Positions 1-8,600 of a stretch of 16,888 nt of DNA are shown here, piece by piece. The translations under genes were made by a program, and so were the position numbers. Below the pieces are notes generated by a model that worked only from the letters and a program-made list of their open reading frames with translations, had not been told where the DNA came from and searched no databases. This DNA comes from Chloromonas sp. AAM2 (taxonomy: Eukaryota; Chlorophyta; Chlorophyceae; Chlamydomonadales; Chlamydomonadaceae), in the NCBI GenBank assembly GCA_004335635.1, contig QAXH01001732.1, positions 331 to 17,218 on the forward strand. The letters run 5' to 3'. The stretch's first letter is position 1, and each line of letters opens with the position of its first letter.

Positions 1-484
1 GACCGGCAGGCCGCCCAACCGGCCAAGACAGGCCCATGGAACAGGCCACCGCACTCATTGCTGGCCCTGCGACAGCTCTGACACCATCTGTCCCATCTCT
101 GGCTGTGCATGTCTCACCCGCCAGCCACAACCTGAAGTGTGCATGATAACACCTCCGTGTATGGCATATGGCAAGGAAGAAGGACAAACACAATGCTGTA
201 CTGTACACCTCCGGTCACGTTTGGGTATTGTGAATTCCTGGTGTGTGCTTTGGTTTGGAATTCCTGGCCTGAGTGTGGTGTCACTTGTCACTTAAGGCTG
301 AACGTGGCTTCATGAGAATATGTAGACACAGGCCCTCCTTTGCCACCCACCATGTTCTGGGTGGCCTGTGCCCTGTGTTTGTCTTGGGCGGGTTGGCGAA
401 ATGCAGGGAAACTGCGCTGCTGGTCACGGCTGGGTGGATACGTAGTCTCATCAGCATCACGCCTGCCGCCCGGTGTTCGGTGGC

Positions 485-511
485 CAGCGTAGGCAGCGTA
501 GCCAGCGTAAG
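485..511. repeat. Short 9-bp tandem repeat
   Basis: CAGCGTA recurs at 485, 494 and 503, giving three imperfect 9-bp units of the form CAGCGTAGG or CAGCGTAGC. This looks like a small slippage-type array in non-coding DNA; no function is suggested. Confidence 0.7.
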
Positions 512-582
512 CAAAAGTTGTTGGGGTTGCCATGTTCCATTGCTTAGGCCTGCATGGAAAGCATGGCGCTTGGTTGCTGCAG

Positions 583-711
583 TGCATGCATGGGTGCCTG
601 TGATGTTCAGAACATGCTCATGCAGGCGTTTGTGCATCCATGCATGCATGCAGTGTCTCAATGTGCATGTGTGTGCAGGTTGTGCATGCATGCGATTGCC
701 GTTGAGGGCAT
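583..711. repeat. GCATGC/TGCATGCA-rich simple sequence
   Basis: Six GCATGC palindromes occur in about 130 bp, several overlapping as runs of (GCAT)n such as ATGCATGCATGC. The stretch is alternating purine-pyrimidine and self-complementary. The same hexamer is scattered across the whole window, so this is a local peak of a genome-wide word preference and not a unique element. Confidence 0.75.
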
Positions 712-1395
712 GCGGACTGCCATTGTGTTCTTCGACCCATTCAGTGCATGTTGAAGCTGCGGTCTTGCAGCCATGCCAATTGAGTTGAAGGTGAACTTAT
801 GCCATGAACTCGGCTCTATCGGTCTCTTTGTGCCAACCAATTGCTGCATGGACTGAAGCGTGCGACAGCCATGCATGCACGGAGGAACGGCTGTTACAAG
901 CTCAGCTGACGTATAGGCGCGATTGGTCCAGTCTGTAATGAACTTATTGCTTCAGGCTTTACGGTTGCGACGACTTTTCTGCCCACACTTACTTTTGTGC
1001 GTCAGTCAACAATGTATTCTTGAGGTCATCTTGGGGAGCGCGGGCTTTGGGCGCGAAGAAATAATCGCTGGTAAATGTGCTGTCTACCCGTTGTGGAAGC
1101 CGGCCGCAGGTCACCTGCATGCAAGGAGGTTTGCGCTGTTGCAAAAGGCCAAACCCGACCACGCTTACAGCACCCTGCGCCAGCTATATCGCACCTTGGC
1201 TTGATCCGAGGGCAGCTCTGCTGAGCTGTGGCTGGGCCGCTCCATTCGCTCGTGCTGGGGTTGCTTCGGTCCAACGTTTTGACTTGTCACCTGGCATGAC
1301 TCTCTTGGCTGGTTGGATAGCAGAGTTACGATTGTCGTTTGAAGGCAAGTGTGGAGGAAATGTGGGGTCAAATGAAGCACGGAAGGAAGTTCATT

Positions 1396-1419
1396 GCGTT
1401 TGCGGTTGCGGTTGCGGTT
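1396..1419. repeat. GCGGTT hexamer microsatellite
   Basis: There are four consecutive 6-bp units: one degenerate GCGTTT followed by three perfect GCGGTT units. It lies inside the low-confidence + frame that continues to the CPHC motif, where it would encode alternating Ala and Val. Confidence 0.75.
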
Positions 1420-2141
1420 GGCCACATGGCCTCGGGCACGTTACTTTGGGTACCTCCCAACCTCTGCACCTCAGAATCAGGAGGAGAGACCATAGACCAC
1501 CACCTGATTAACAAAGGCCATTCAGTCATGTTTTGGACTGCCTCAGGATGCCCACACTGCAGGAAAAAACATGGGCATGCCAGTTTCGGGCGACATGTAT
1601 AAGGCATGCCCTGACGCAGTTGGCTGGTTTCAGCGCGGCAACCAGCCCGTTTGTGCGGTGAACAGCAGTCGTTGATCTTGAGGTGGATTTCTGAATGGCA
1701 TGCATGCAACTGAAACAGGCAGGAAAGCAAAACTAGCGAATGACCGCTTCCTCTTACCTCTTCCTGAGCTGCCCTGGACAACAGAAGCCAGACAACACAC
1801 AACACAGATTTACGAGACGTGACCAGAACCATGATGCCAACCCGGCAGTTGCGCAACAAGAAACATGCGGACAAGGCCAGGCGATGAATCCATGACAAGG
1901 TGGGCAACGATTCCATGCGAACGAGGCCATGCACTGAGGCCAAAACAGGGCAGGCAAAGAATCCCATCATAACCATGCAAAGGAGGCCACGCAGTTCGAG
2001 ATGACTTGACCAACACGGAGTCCGTGACAGAGCATGCAACGGCAACGCTCGGCAGACAATCATATACTTGTGGCCCGACCACAAGGTCAGCAGACTGGCA
2101 ACCTAACTGGCACTGCAGTGGTGTGCGGGGCTTTGCATGCA

Positions 2142-2147
2142 CCTGCA
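2142..2147. repeat. Left copy of the CCTGCA target-site duplication
   Basis: CCTGCA directly abuts the first base of the left terminal inverted repeat. The identical hexamer in the same orientation follows the right terminal repeat at 3361-3366. Confidence 0.65.
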
Positions 2148-2319
2148 CCCCCCAGGGGGCAAGGCTAAGGCACCTCGCCTTTGGCCTGCCGCCTTCGCGG
2201 GTGGGACCCATTTCATCAGACTTGGGTTGGGATTTGTCTCAAGCAGGGCTTCTGCACACATCTTCCTAGGATCACGGCAACTGTTGGTTCTGCAATGTGT
2301 GATGCGACTGAGTACTAGT
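2148..2319 (+). repeat. Left terminal inverted repeat of the element
   Basis: It runs from CCCCCCAGGGGG to ACTAGT. It matches the reverse complement of 3214-3360 over the whole length apart from one indel of about 25 bp near the outer end and a few substitutions. The outermost bases form their own small palindrome (CCCCCCAGGGGG). Confidence 0.85.
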
Positions 2320-2414
2320 CCTGCAGCATGTCGACACGGGGTTTACATACGTAAATTGTGCTTACAAAGGCAGTCCTATAGGGCAAGCTTCTTTCTGCCC
2401 TTAACACTCTCTGT

Positions 2415-2711
2415 TCATGTGTTTGGTGCTTGCCTGCATGCAGCTACTGACCCTGTAATGGGAAGATAATCCACACACGCGAAGGTGTTGTCCTTGGTCA
2501 CAGCCGCATGCTCCTCGTGCTCAGCAATGACAGCATGCTTCTCGCCAAGTGCTACAGCACCCACCTCACAGTTGACCGTTTTGGACTGCAGCTGGTGGAG
2601 GTCTGGTCGAGCTTCAACAGGCGGGCGTCCCAATGCGCTGACCTCATGGACAATGGCCTTTTCAAGCTTTAACCCGTGTTTCCACCCTGAGCAAGGTGAA
2701 GATATCCTTGC
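2415..2711 (-). CDS. Unrecognised coding-like ORF inside the mobile element
   Basis: An open frame of roughly 98 codons on the minus strand begins after a TGA near the palindrome centre and ends at 2415. Its composition is more protein-like than the surrounding frames: Glu, Lys, His and Val-rich, with segments such as KLEKAIVHEV and EKHAVIAEHEEHAAV. The first ~43 residues lie in the left arm of the inner palindrome, so nearly the same peptide is also encoded on the + strand in the right arm (about 2706-2834). No ATG opens it, and I recognise no family. It may be a fragment of a transposon gene or of a captured host exon. It may also be a chance frame. Confidence 0.25.
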   Translation of the reverse strand, partial: ARISSPCSGWKHGLKLEKAIVHEVSALGRPPVEARPDLHQLQSKTVNCEVGAVALGEKHAVIAEHEEHAAVTKDNTFACVDYLPITGSVAACRQAPNT

Positions 2712-2834
2712 TCAGGGTGGAAACATGGGTTAAAGCTTGAAAAGGCCATTGTCCATGAGGTCAACGCATTGGGACGCTCGCCTGTTGAAGCTCGACCAGA
2801 CCTCCACCAGCTGCAGTCCAAAACGGTCAACTGT
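2568..2834. repeat. Near-perfect inner palindrome, 129-bp arms, 9-bp spacer
   Basis: The arms are 2568-2696 and 2706-2834, with a 9-bp spacer (TGAAGATAT). I see three mismatches, at GCGGGCG/GCGAGCG, GCGCTGA/GCGTTGA and CCCGTGT/CCCATGT. This would extrude as a long hairpin. AAGATATCC occurs in the spacer junction (2699-2707) and again just outside the right arm (2835-2843), so the right arm is bracketed by a 9-bp direct repeat containing the palindrome GATATC. That is compatible with formation by template switching. Confidence 0.93.
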
Positions 2835-3213
2835 AAGATATCCACAGACATTAGCAACAGCAGTGCTGTCCAAGAATGGCAATTCGCAATAATGAGTCAC
2901 CATTTCACTTGTGGGGCGGCACTGTGTGCTGTGCTGTGCATGTTGTGTGCTCGCGTGCTTGCATTACCAAATGCTCTGACGCAGTACTTGCCAAGTGCTC
3001 TGGCACAGCGGGAACATTACGACCACCCTGACAGTGTGGGAAGATTTGTGGTGACTGTAGGTCCAGTGGAGATGGCACAATCATTTCACTGCATGGCACA
3101 ATATTGATGTGCACATACATTGACATCAGTAACAGACATCTCAATCTTGAGCTTTGCGGACAATATACAAAGTGGACAAGCAACTGCGCTGCCTTGTCCT
3201 CCAGCACCACTCT

Positions 3214-3360
3214 ACTAGTACTCAGTCGCATCACACATTGCAGAACCAACAGTTGCCGTGATCCTAGGAAGATGTGTGCAGAAGCCCTGGTTGAGACAAA
3301 TCCCCCACTCAAGTCTGATGAAATGGGCCCAGGCCGAAGGCGACCTTGCCCCCTGGGGGG
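3214..3360 (-). repeat. Right terminal inverted repeat of the element
   Basis: This is the inverted copy of the left terminal repeat, from ACTAGT to CCCCTGGGGGG. An open + frame runs through it and on toward OHP2 (3104-4213), but that frame crosses the element boundary and should not be read as one protein. Confidence 0.85.
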
Positions 3361-3764
3361 CCTGCAGCTGACTGTGCAGCAAGCACCCGCCAAACTTGCA
3401 GTGTCAAAGCCTTGCCGTGAGATATTCTTGCTCCTGTGGGTCAGTTACCCCTCGCGCAGCATACTGTGCAAAAGTGCAGCCAAGAGGGTATTGAGCCCGT
3501 CCAACTGTGAAGGGGTTGAGATAACAAAGAACACGAAATATGTTGCAATGGACAAAAGGGAACTGGACAGAAAGAGAAACACGCTTTTCTCAGAGGCCGT
3601 GAGCCAGGCGAGAATCCATGCAACCGACTCGTCACAACCGATGTCAACCGATTCGCGAACCAGGCATTCGGCTCTTCTCTCCCCCAGACCTCGCGTACAC
3701 ACCAGGAGCCAATCATCTTTTCCTGTCAATCTATCACAGCTCAACCAGTCTCTTCATCTGAAAA
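3361..3764. other. Probable OHP2 upstream region and 5' UTR
   Basis: This 400-bp stretch lies between the right end of the mobile element and the first plausible OHP2 start. It is in one open + frame, but the sequence resembles no known protein. It holds three CAACCGA boxes at 3621-3651. The mobile element ends about 400 bp before the proposed start and so could affect promoter activity. Confidence 0.4.
3621..3651 (+). promoter_or_regulatory. Three CAACCGA boxes upstream of OHP2
   Basis: CAACCGA occurs at 3621, 3635 and 3645, three copies in 31 bp, about 115-145 bp before the proposed OHP2 ATG. The core CAACCG fits the general plant MYB-binding consensus read on the other strand (CNGTTR). 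The clustering is seen directly; the regulatory role is inference. Confidence 0.3.
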
Positions 3765-4934
3765 ATGTCAGGAGTTGCTTGCACCAGTGGTCCTTCAGCC
3801 TGCGCCTCAACACCGCGTCAAGGTGCGAAGCATGCGCACGCACAATGAGCGTTGACGACGCACTAAATGGCTGTGCAGTTGGGCTGACATTGGTGTCCAT
3901 TGGTTCCTGTGGTCCGTGTTGCAGGGTGCAGGCAACAGCGGCACATTTCTGTCCGAAGGGTGAGGCAGCACTGGTGATCCAACAAATAAGTGCTCAGCAA
4001 GAGCAGGCGATTGTGCTGGCATGCATTAGTCTTAAGCAGTTGGTCCAGAGGTGTTCTGTTTGTTCCCTACAGGCCGGAGTCATCGCGCGCGCTTCGTCTG
4101 AACTGAAAAAGCCGGAGTTGAAGCGACCAGAAATGCCTGCCCAAGAAGCTCCCAAGAAGCTCTTCAACGAACCTGCGCCTGTGGAGCCAACAATCGCATC
4201 TCCTTCCAAGTGAGCAAGGAACTGATACCCAGGCATACAGTGCTTTCTCGTGGTCCCTGGGCTGTTCATCAACAGCATCAACAACATCATGCTTGAAGAG
4301 AAGCATCAGGTGCTATGCCAGGCTCAGTCGTCATGCCTGCTGTGCCTACTTCAATGTATGCCAACAGCTGTTGCACCTTGAAGCAATCAACATGCGTGGC
4401 GCGCTCGTTTGCAGGATGGTGACCATTGAATACCAGCGGCAAAGGGCCAAGGAAATGAACAAGTACTTCCAGAGCTACAAGCTCAAAGAAGTGCTTGACA
4501 ACTCAACGTGAGTCCTGGTCCGTGGCACTGCAACCTGCTCTCTTTGATGCACATGAGACCCACGCACACGCACGTAGACAGCTGCAACACCACTCCTCAA
4601 TGGCCCCAAGTTGTTGTACCTAATGTTGTGCATCAGTTGTACGTCATGTTTCGAGTCGTGATGGGAACACAATAGATCGCCTGTCACGCAAGGAACTCGC
4701 TGGCAAGCAGGTAGGCAGGCAGTTCATGCATGAAGACAAAGATTCATTTAATGTTATGTTCTCGCATAACACCGCAGAACACTCGGGTGGACTGCAGCAA
4801 ATGAGATCAACAACGGACGATGGGTCATGTTTGGGTTTGCCGTTGGGTTGCTGACTGAGTATGCCACTGGAGTGGACTTCCCTCACCAGTTTGGCCTCAT
4901 GGTCTCATACCTGGGCATCGCTGACCTGGATTAG
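3765..4934 (+). CDS. OHP2: One-helix protein 2 (LHC-like photosystem II assembly factor)
   Basis: OHP2 is a thylakoid single-helix member of the light-harvesting superfamily; with OHP1 and HCF244 it helps insert chlorophyll into nascent photosystem II reaction centres. Firm coding exons are 4073 or 4080 to 4209, 4415-4507 and 4778-4934 (stop TAG), joined by GTGAGC/CAG and GTGAGT/CAG introns in matching phase. The last exon carries the LHC motif: NEINNGRW followed by VMFGFAVG and LLTEYATG, with the chlorophyll-ligand Glu, Asn and Arg present, then the family ending LGIADLD. The preceding exon has the OHP2 signature VTIEYQRQRAKEM. A Lys/Pro-rich linker follows the likely transit-peptide end (VIARASSE). 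The start is tentative: ATG 3765 (A at -3) opens a Ser/Thr/Ala-rich, transit-like exon 3765-3822. Its donor is phase 1, which fits the AG at 4078-4079 but not the stronger AG at 4071-4072. That model gives 145 residues. Confidence 0.92.
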
Positions 4935-5203
4935 GCATGCAAGCCAGCACCGCTCATCAGTACGACCCTCAAGATCAAACATGGCCTTGAGGATATCATG
5001 TAGCAAGCTTGCCTGGTAGCTCGGCGAGTCGTGGAATGCTACCAGCGGTTTGAAGATAGCAAATGCTGTGGGTGAGGTGGCAGCAAGCCATGCAAGCCTG
5101 ACTGGCAGCTGAGACTGGCTTTTTCCCTTAGTATCTCATGACATTGAGTCTAAGACTAGCTATGAAAAACTTCATTTTTGCCCCTTGAATCAAACTTTGT
5201 TGA

Positions 5204-5233
5204 ACACCAGGCAGGTGTGTGTCCGCCTGGTGT
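5204..5233. repeat. Short hairpin, 9-bp stem
   Basis: ACACCAGGC (5204-5212) is followed by its reverse complement GCCTGGTGT (5225-5233) after a 12-nt loop. It lies about 270 bp beyond the OHP2 stop, possibly in its 3' UTR. No poly-U follows it, and bacterial-type termination is not expected here. Confidence 0.7.
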
Positions 5234-5307
5234 CTCTGGATTTGTAGTATGACATTGCGGAATGCCACACGTGATATGTTGCTTGACTCTGATTTTGTGG
5301 GCCATGA

Positions 5308-5312
5308 TGTAA
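5308..5312 (+). promoter_or_regulatory. Candidate TGTAA polyadenylation signal for OHP2
   Basis: TGTAA is the usual near-upstream polyadenylation element in chlorophyte green algae. This one is about 370 nt after the OHP2 stop. A 5-mer is weak evidence by itself, and cleavage position cannot be seen. Confidence 0.3.
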
Positions 5313-5507
5313 TGGCTTTGTACACTTGTGATTCTGGCTCAGGGCCTTCACTTCAGCTGTCCCTCAGGTCCAAAACGGCAGCACAAGGGGCGCGCAGTTG
5401 AGGGAAAATGTCTAGAACACGAGGAAATCAACAGAGCTGGTTCCTCAGACATTGAACAGAGGAAGCATCACTGGACACACTCACTCCTAGCTTGATTTAT
5501 CTTCTTT

Positions 5508-5528
5508 GCCGGAGAGTCCCTTTGCCGG
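5508..5528. repeat. CTTTGCCGGAG direct repeat upstream of BBS2
   Basis: Two copies of CTTTGCCGGAG stand about 17 bp apart, roughly 90-110 bp before the proposed BBS2 start codon. The position would suit a promoter element. I know of no named motif with this sequence. Confidence 0.35.
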
Positions 5529-5612
5529 AGTGTGAGGAACCCTTAATCATCACGCCACAGTTCCAAACCTATGCCAGCATGACCTAAGTGCAAATAGCGC
5601 AAAGAGGAAGAA

Positions 5613-8600
5613 ATGGCGCAGGCGGCATTTCATATTCACTTGAATGGTGCGGGGCATGTCGTGCATGCCCTGCTACTGACGAACTTTTGAAAGTGGCTCA
5701 CATTTCCGGTTGCGACGCGCAGAGAAAATCCAGCGCGCTCAAGCGGCCATTGGCAAGTACGATGGACTGAGGCCGTCGCTCACATGTGCGACGATTGCGG
5801 GCAAGGTTTTCCTGCACAACCCTCATCAGCAGGACACAAGCGAGAACAACCAGATCACCTACCTCAACATCAACAAGCAGATAACAGCCTTGGCAGCAGG
5901 ATGCCTGAATCCCAGAGGTGGCAGAGATGTACTTTTCCTTGGGACGCCCAGCACACTGCACTGCTACGATGTGGACCAAAACAAGGACCTGTTTTTCAAG
6001 GACTTGAGAGACGGCGTGAACGTCGTCGTGATAGGCCAGTATGGAAATGGTGACCAGCCACTGGCGCTGGTGGGGGGTAACTGCTCCATACAGGTGAGCA
6101 AAGGGGCAACACTTCAGCTGCTGCTACATCAGTGCTTAGCATCTTTCAACAACCTGGAGCAGCTTGCGGCACATGCAGCCTGCTCAGTCGCAACATGGAT
6201 CAGGAAACAAACTCGCTCATTATCATGCCACGGGTGTTGTCCTTGTTATGCACCTGGTAGCCATACACCTGCGTGCATGAAATACATGATGCATACATGA
6301 TGGTGACTTGCTGGGAACAGCCTGGCTTGGCATGATGATTTCAGGGCTTTGATCACTCTGGAGCTGAGAAGCTGTGGACTGTCACGGGCGACAATGTCTC
6401 CGCCATGGCGTTGTGTGACATTGACAATAACAGTCAACAGGAGCTTGTTGTGAGTGGGCAGCACCACGCTGCAGTGCTGCGGTGAACGGTGGCTAACAGA
6501 GAAGTCCCAGATATGGCTGCGTGTATGGGCAGCTGGGGTGGGCAGCAGTGAGATTGCAGTTGCTGCAGTGGGGGCTTAACAGGAAACAGGGGGCATCCGT
6601 TGCAGGGCGGATGGCTGAGCAGCAATGGTGAATGTGGGGTGTTGAGCTGGCACCAGCAAGGCGTGCCATGGGAGGTGGGCAGTAGGCATTTGAAGACCAG
6701 GGAAGTGCAGTGTCCAGGATTACTGCGCAAGGCCCCAGCGAAGCATTGGATGCTCATGGGTGCACATTATGATTATTTATTACATCATTTCGTAATCACT
6801 GCACAACAACACAACAAACAAGAATACACGCGCATGCATGTACCGTGCCAACGCTGGCATGCACCAACAAAACACTGTCAGCCAGGGCCGCACAGGTCAA
6901 CTGGGCCTTCCACTCAGAGTTGCTTGGATTCCTTCCGTTGCTGCACACACAGGTTGGATCAGACGACTTTGACCTCCGAGTGTTCCAAGGCGAGGACATG
7001 CTGGCAGAAACGTCCGAGGCAGATGTGTTTGTTGCGCTGTGCCCGGTGTTCCAATCCTCCTTTGGCTATGCCCTGGCCAACGGCACCATTGGCGTGTATG
7101 ACAGACTGGACCGCATCTGGCGGGTCAAGAGCAAGCACAGCGTGTGTGCCTTGTCTGCGTTTGACTTGGATGGGGACGGCATACCGGAGGTCATCAGTGG
7201 GTGGAACAACGGGAGAGTGAGTAAGAGTATTTGTTGTTTTCTCTGTAGTTAGGTTTCTGTAGCCCTGACTCGTCCAATGCGTGCACCAGAACAATGCTTG
7301 AACCACACTGCTTGGCACTGACAAGGGGTACAGATGCCTGAACTGTTGAAAACTGTAGCTGCTGAAGTAACTGTTGTGACGACGTCAGTAGTGCTGCACA
7401 GCAGGCAAGGGACGACAAGGCACATGTCAGGCCTAAGCCTTAAGATTACCACCATAACCATTAACCCAAACTGTGAGCATGTGGCATGTGGCCTCTGCTG
7501 TGGCTCAAGTGCAACGTGTCATGTGCCATCTGGTTTTGCAACAGGTTGAGGTGCGTCGTCGAGACACGGGCGAGGTTGTGTACCGGGACCACCTGACATG
7601 CCCGGTCAGCGCTGTCCTGGCAGCTGACTACCGCAATGATGGCATGCACCAAGTCATCGTGTGTGGGCTCGAGGGCGAGGTAGGTGGGCCTGTGTAAGGC
7701 AAGCCAAACACTTCCCTGGCATGCGTGCACTTGGGAGCACGAGGCACGCACAGTGATGGTTCGGTCGCATTGTCATGGTTGCCCTGTGCCTTGATGCCTC
7801 GCTGCCCTCGGTCTGCCGGCATGCCTTCATCACGCAGGGCCCTTGTGTGTGTTGGTGGGCATGTATGCACTGGGGAACACAGGTTGGCGCAGTGCATCAG
7901 GTTAGTGTGGTGTGCTAGGGTACCTGAGCAGCCAGCACGCCTGGAGGGTCAGTCCTGACGATGGATGAGCTGGCACAGTCACAGTCGGCTGTTTAAGAAC
8001 TCGAACATAAGTTGCTTGCGGGTGCGGCAATCATGGCAGGGTTCGAGATGCCCGAGGTGTTCTGGGAGGATAATCAGTCGGAAGGCTGCCTCGTTTTTGC
8101 TAGCTGATGGGTCCGCTGCATTTGCTGCCTTTGTTACGCACACGTCTCCTTGCTTGTGTGCAGGTGCGTGGTTACATGCCGCTTGACCCGGACGCGCCGC
8201 CAGCTGCCGCAGACTTCTCCACTCAGCAGGCGCTGCTCACAGAGCTGGCACAGCGCAAGCAGGAGCTCATGTACGAACTAACAAGCTACCAGAACACTAA
8301 GAACGCAAAGGCACAGGTGCGCCAGCGCCAAACCTAGGTGCAAACATCGAAGCACATTGCCACCTGTGAACGTCACACCTTGACTTGGGGCCTCTTGAGC
8401 CCTGAAGCCTTAGCTGTGCATAGCTGTCCTTCGGGGCGCTGAGCCCTGGAGCCTTGAAGCCCTGATGCCCTGCTGTCGCACCAATAAGCCAATACATGTT
8501 GGAAAGCCAAAGCTCTGCTGTCCTGCGTTCCTCTCCTTCAGGCTGATGCCATGCCCAACATTATCCCTGCCAACACACGCGTGGACAGTTACATCGCCAT

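Larger units (their letters stand above)
1..2147. other. Gene-poor, GCATGC-rich stretch; no supported gene
   Basis: No ORF here shows a recognisable family or a convincing chain of splice sites. The longest frames (the minus strand around 1368-2084 and 1810-2211) are rich in Cys, His, Trp and Met, as expected of non-coding sequence full of GCATGC and CCATGG-like words. I count 17 GCATGC sites in about the first 2.6 kb. Two stretches look slightly more coding-like. One is the + frame at about 1023-1204, which ends in a TGA and has a Lys/Arg-rich end; the other is the + frame at about 1339-1602, which contains a CPHC motif. Neither has support beyond its ORF. Confidence 0.55.
2148..3360. mobile_element. 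Foldback/TIR DNA element with 6-bp target-site duplication
   Basis: The stretch starts with CCCCCCAGGGGGCAAGG and ends with the exact reverse complement of it. The left arm (2148-2319) and right arm (3214-3360) are inverted copies of each other, nearly identical in the inner 120 bp or so. The left arm is about 25 bp longer because of an indel near its outer end. The direct repeat CCTGCA sits immediately outside both ends (2142-2147 and 3361-3366), as expected of a target-site duplication. The body contains a second inverted repeat (2568-2834) and a coding-like minus-strand frame. No transposase motif is visible, so it is probably non-autonomous. Superfamily is unassigned: a 6-bp duplication is unusual among TIR transposons. 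That it is a mobile element is inference from TIRs plus duplication. Confidence 0.75.
4935..5612. other. OHP2-BBS2 intergenic region
   Basis: These 680 bp hold the OHP2 3' UTR and the BBS2 promoter. Visible items are a candidate TGTAA signal (5308-5312), a 9-bp hairpin (5204-5233) and a CTTTGCCGGAG direct repeat (about 5508-5528). The small frames here have no recognisable product. Confidence 0.6.

Noticed and set aside
273..788. 171-codon + frame
   Set aside because: It runs through the GCATGC simple sequence, with Cys-His-Met repetition and no domain.
923..1204. Possible terminal exon ending TGA at 1204
   Set aside because: The composition is plausible, but no family is recognised and no upstream exon could be joined. 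Kept only as a remark.
1368..2084. 238-codon minus-strand frame
   Set aside because: The Cys/His/Trp/Met-rich composition follows from GCATGC and CCATGG words. There is no known family, no splice chain and no homologue recognised.
3104..4213. 369-codon open + frame read as one protein
   Set aside because: Its beginning lies in the mobile element and its right terminal repeat. Its end is the second OHP2 exon plus intron. Only 4073 or 4080 to 4209 is supported as coding.
5689..5724. BBS2 start by reading upstream from exon 2 in frame
   Set aside because: The frame reaches a TGA at 5677 with no ATG, only a TTG at 5710. The spliced 34-nt exon gives a better match.
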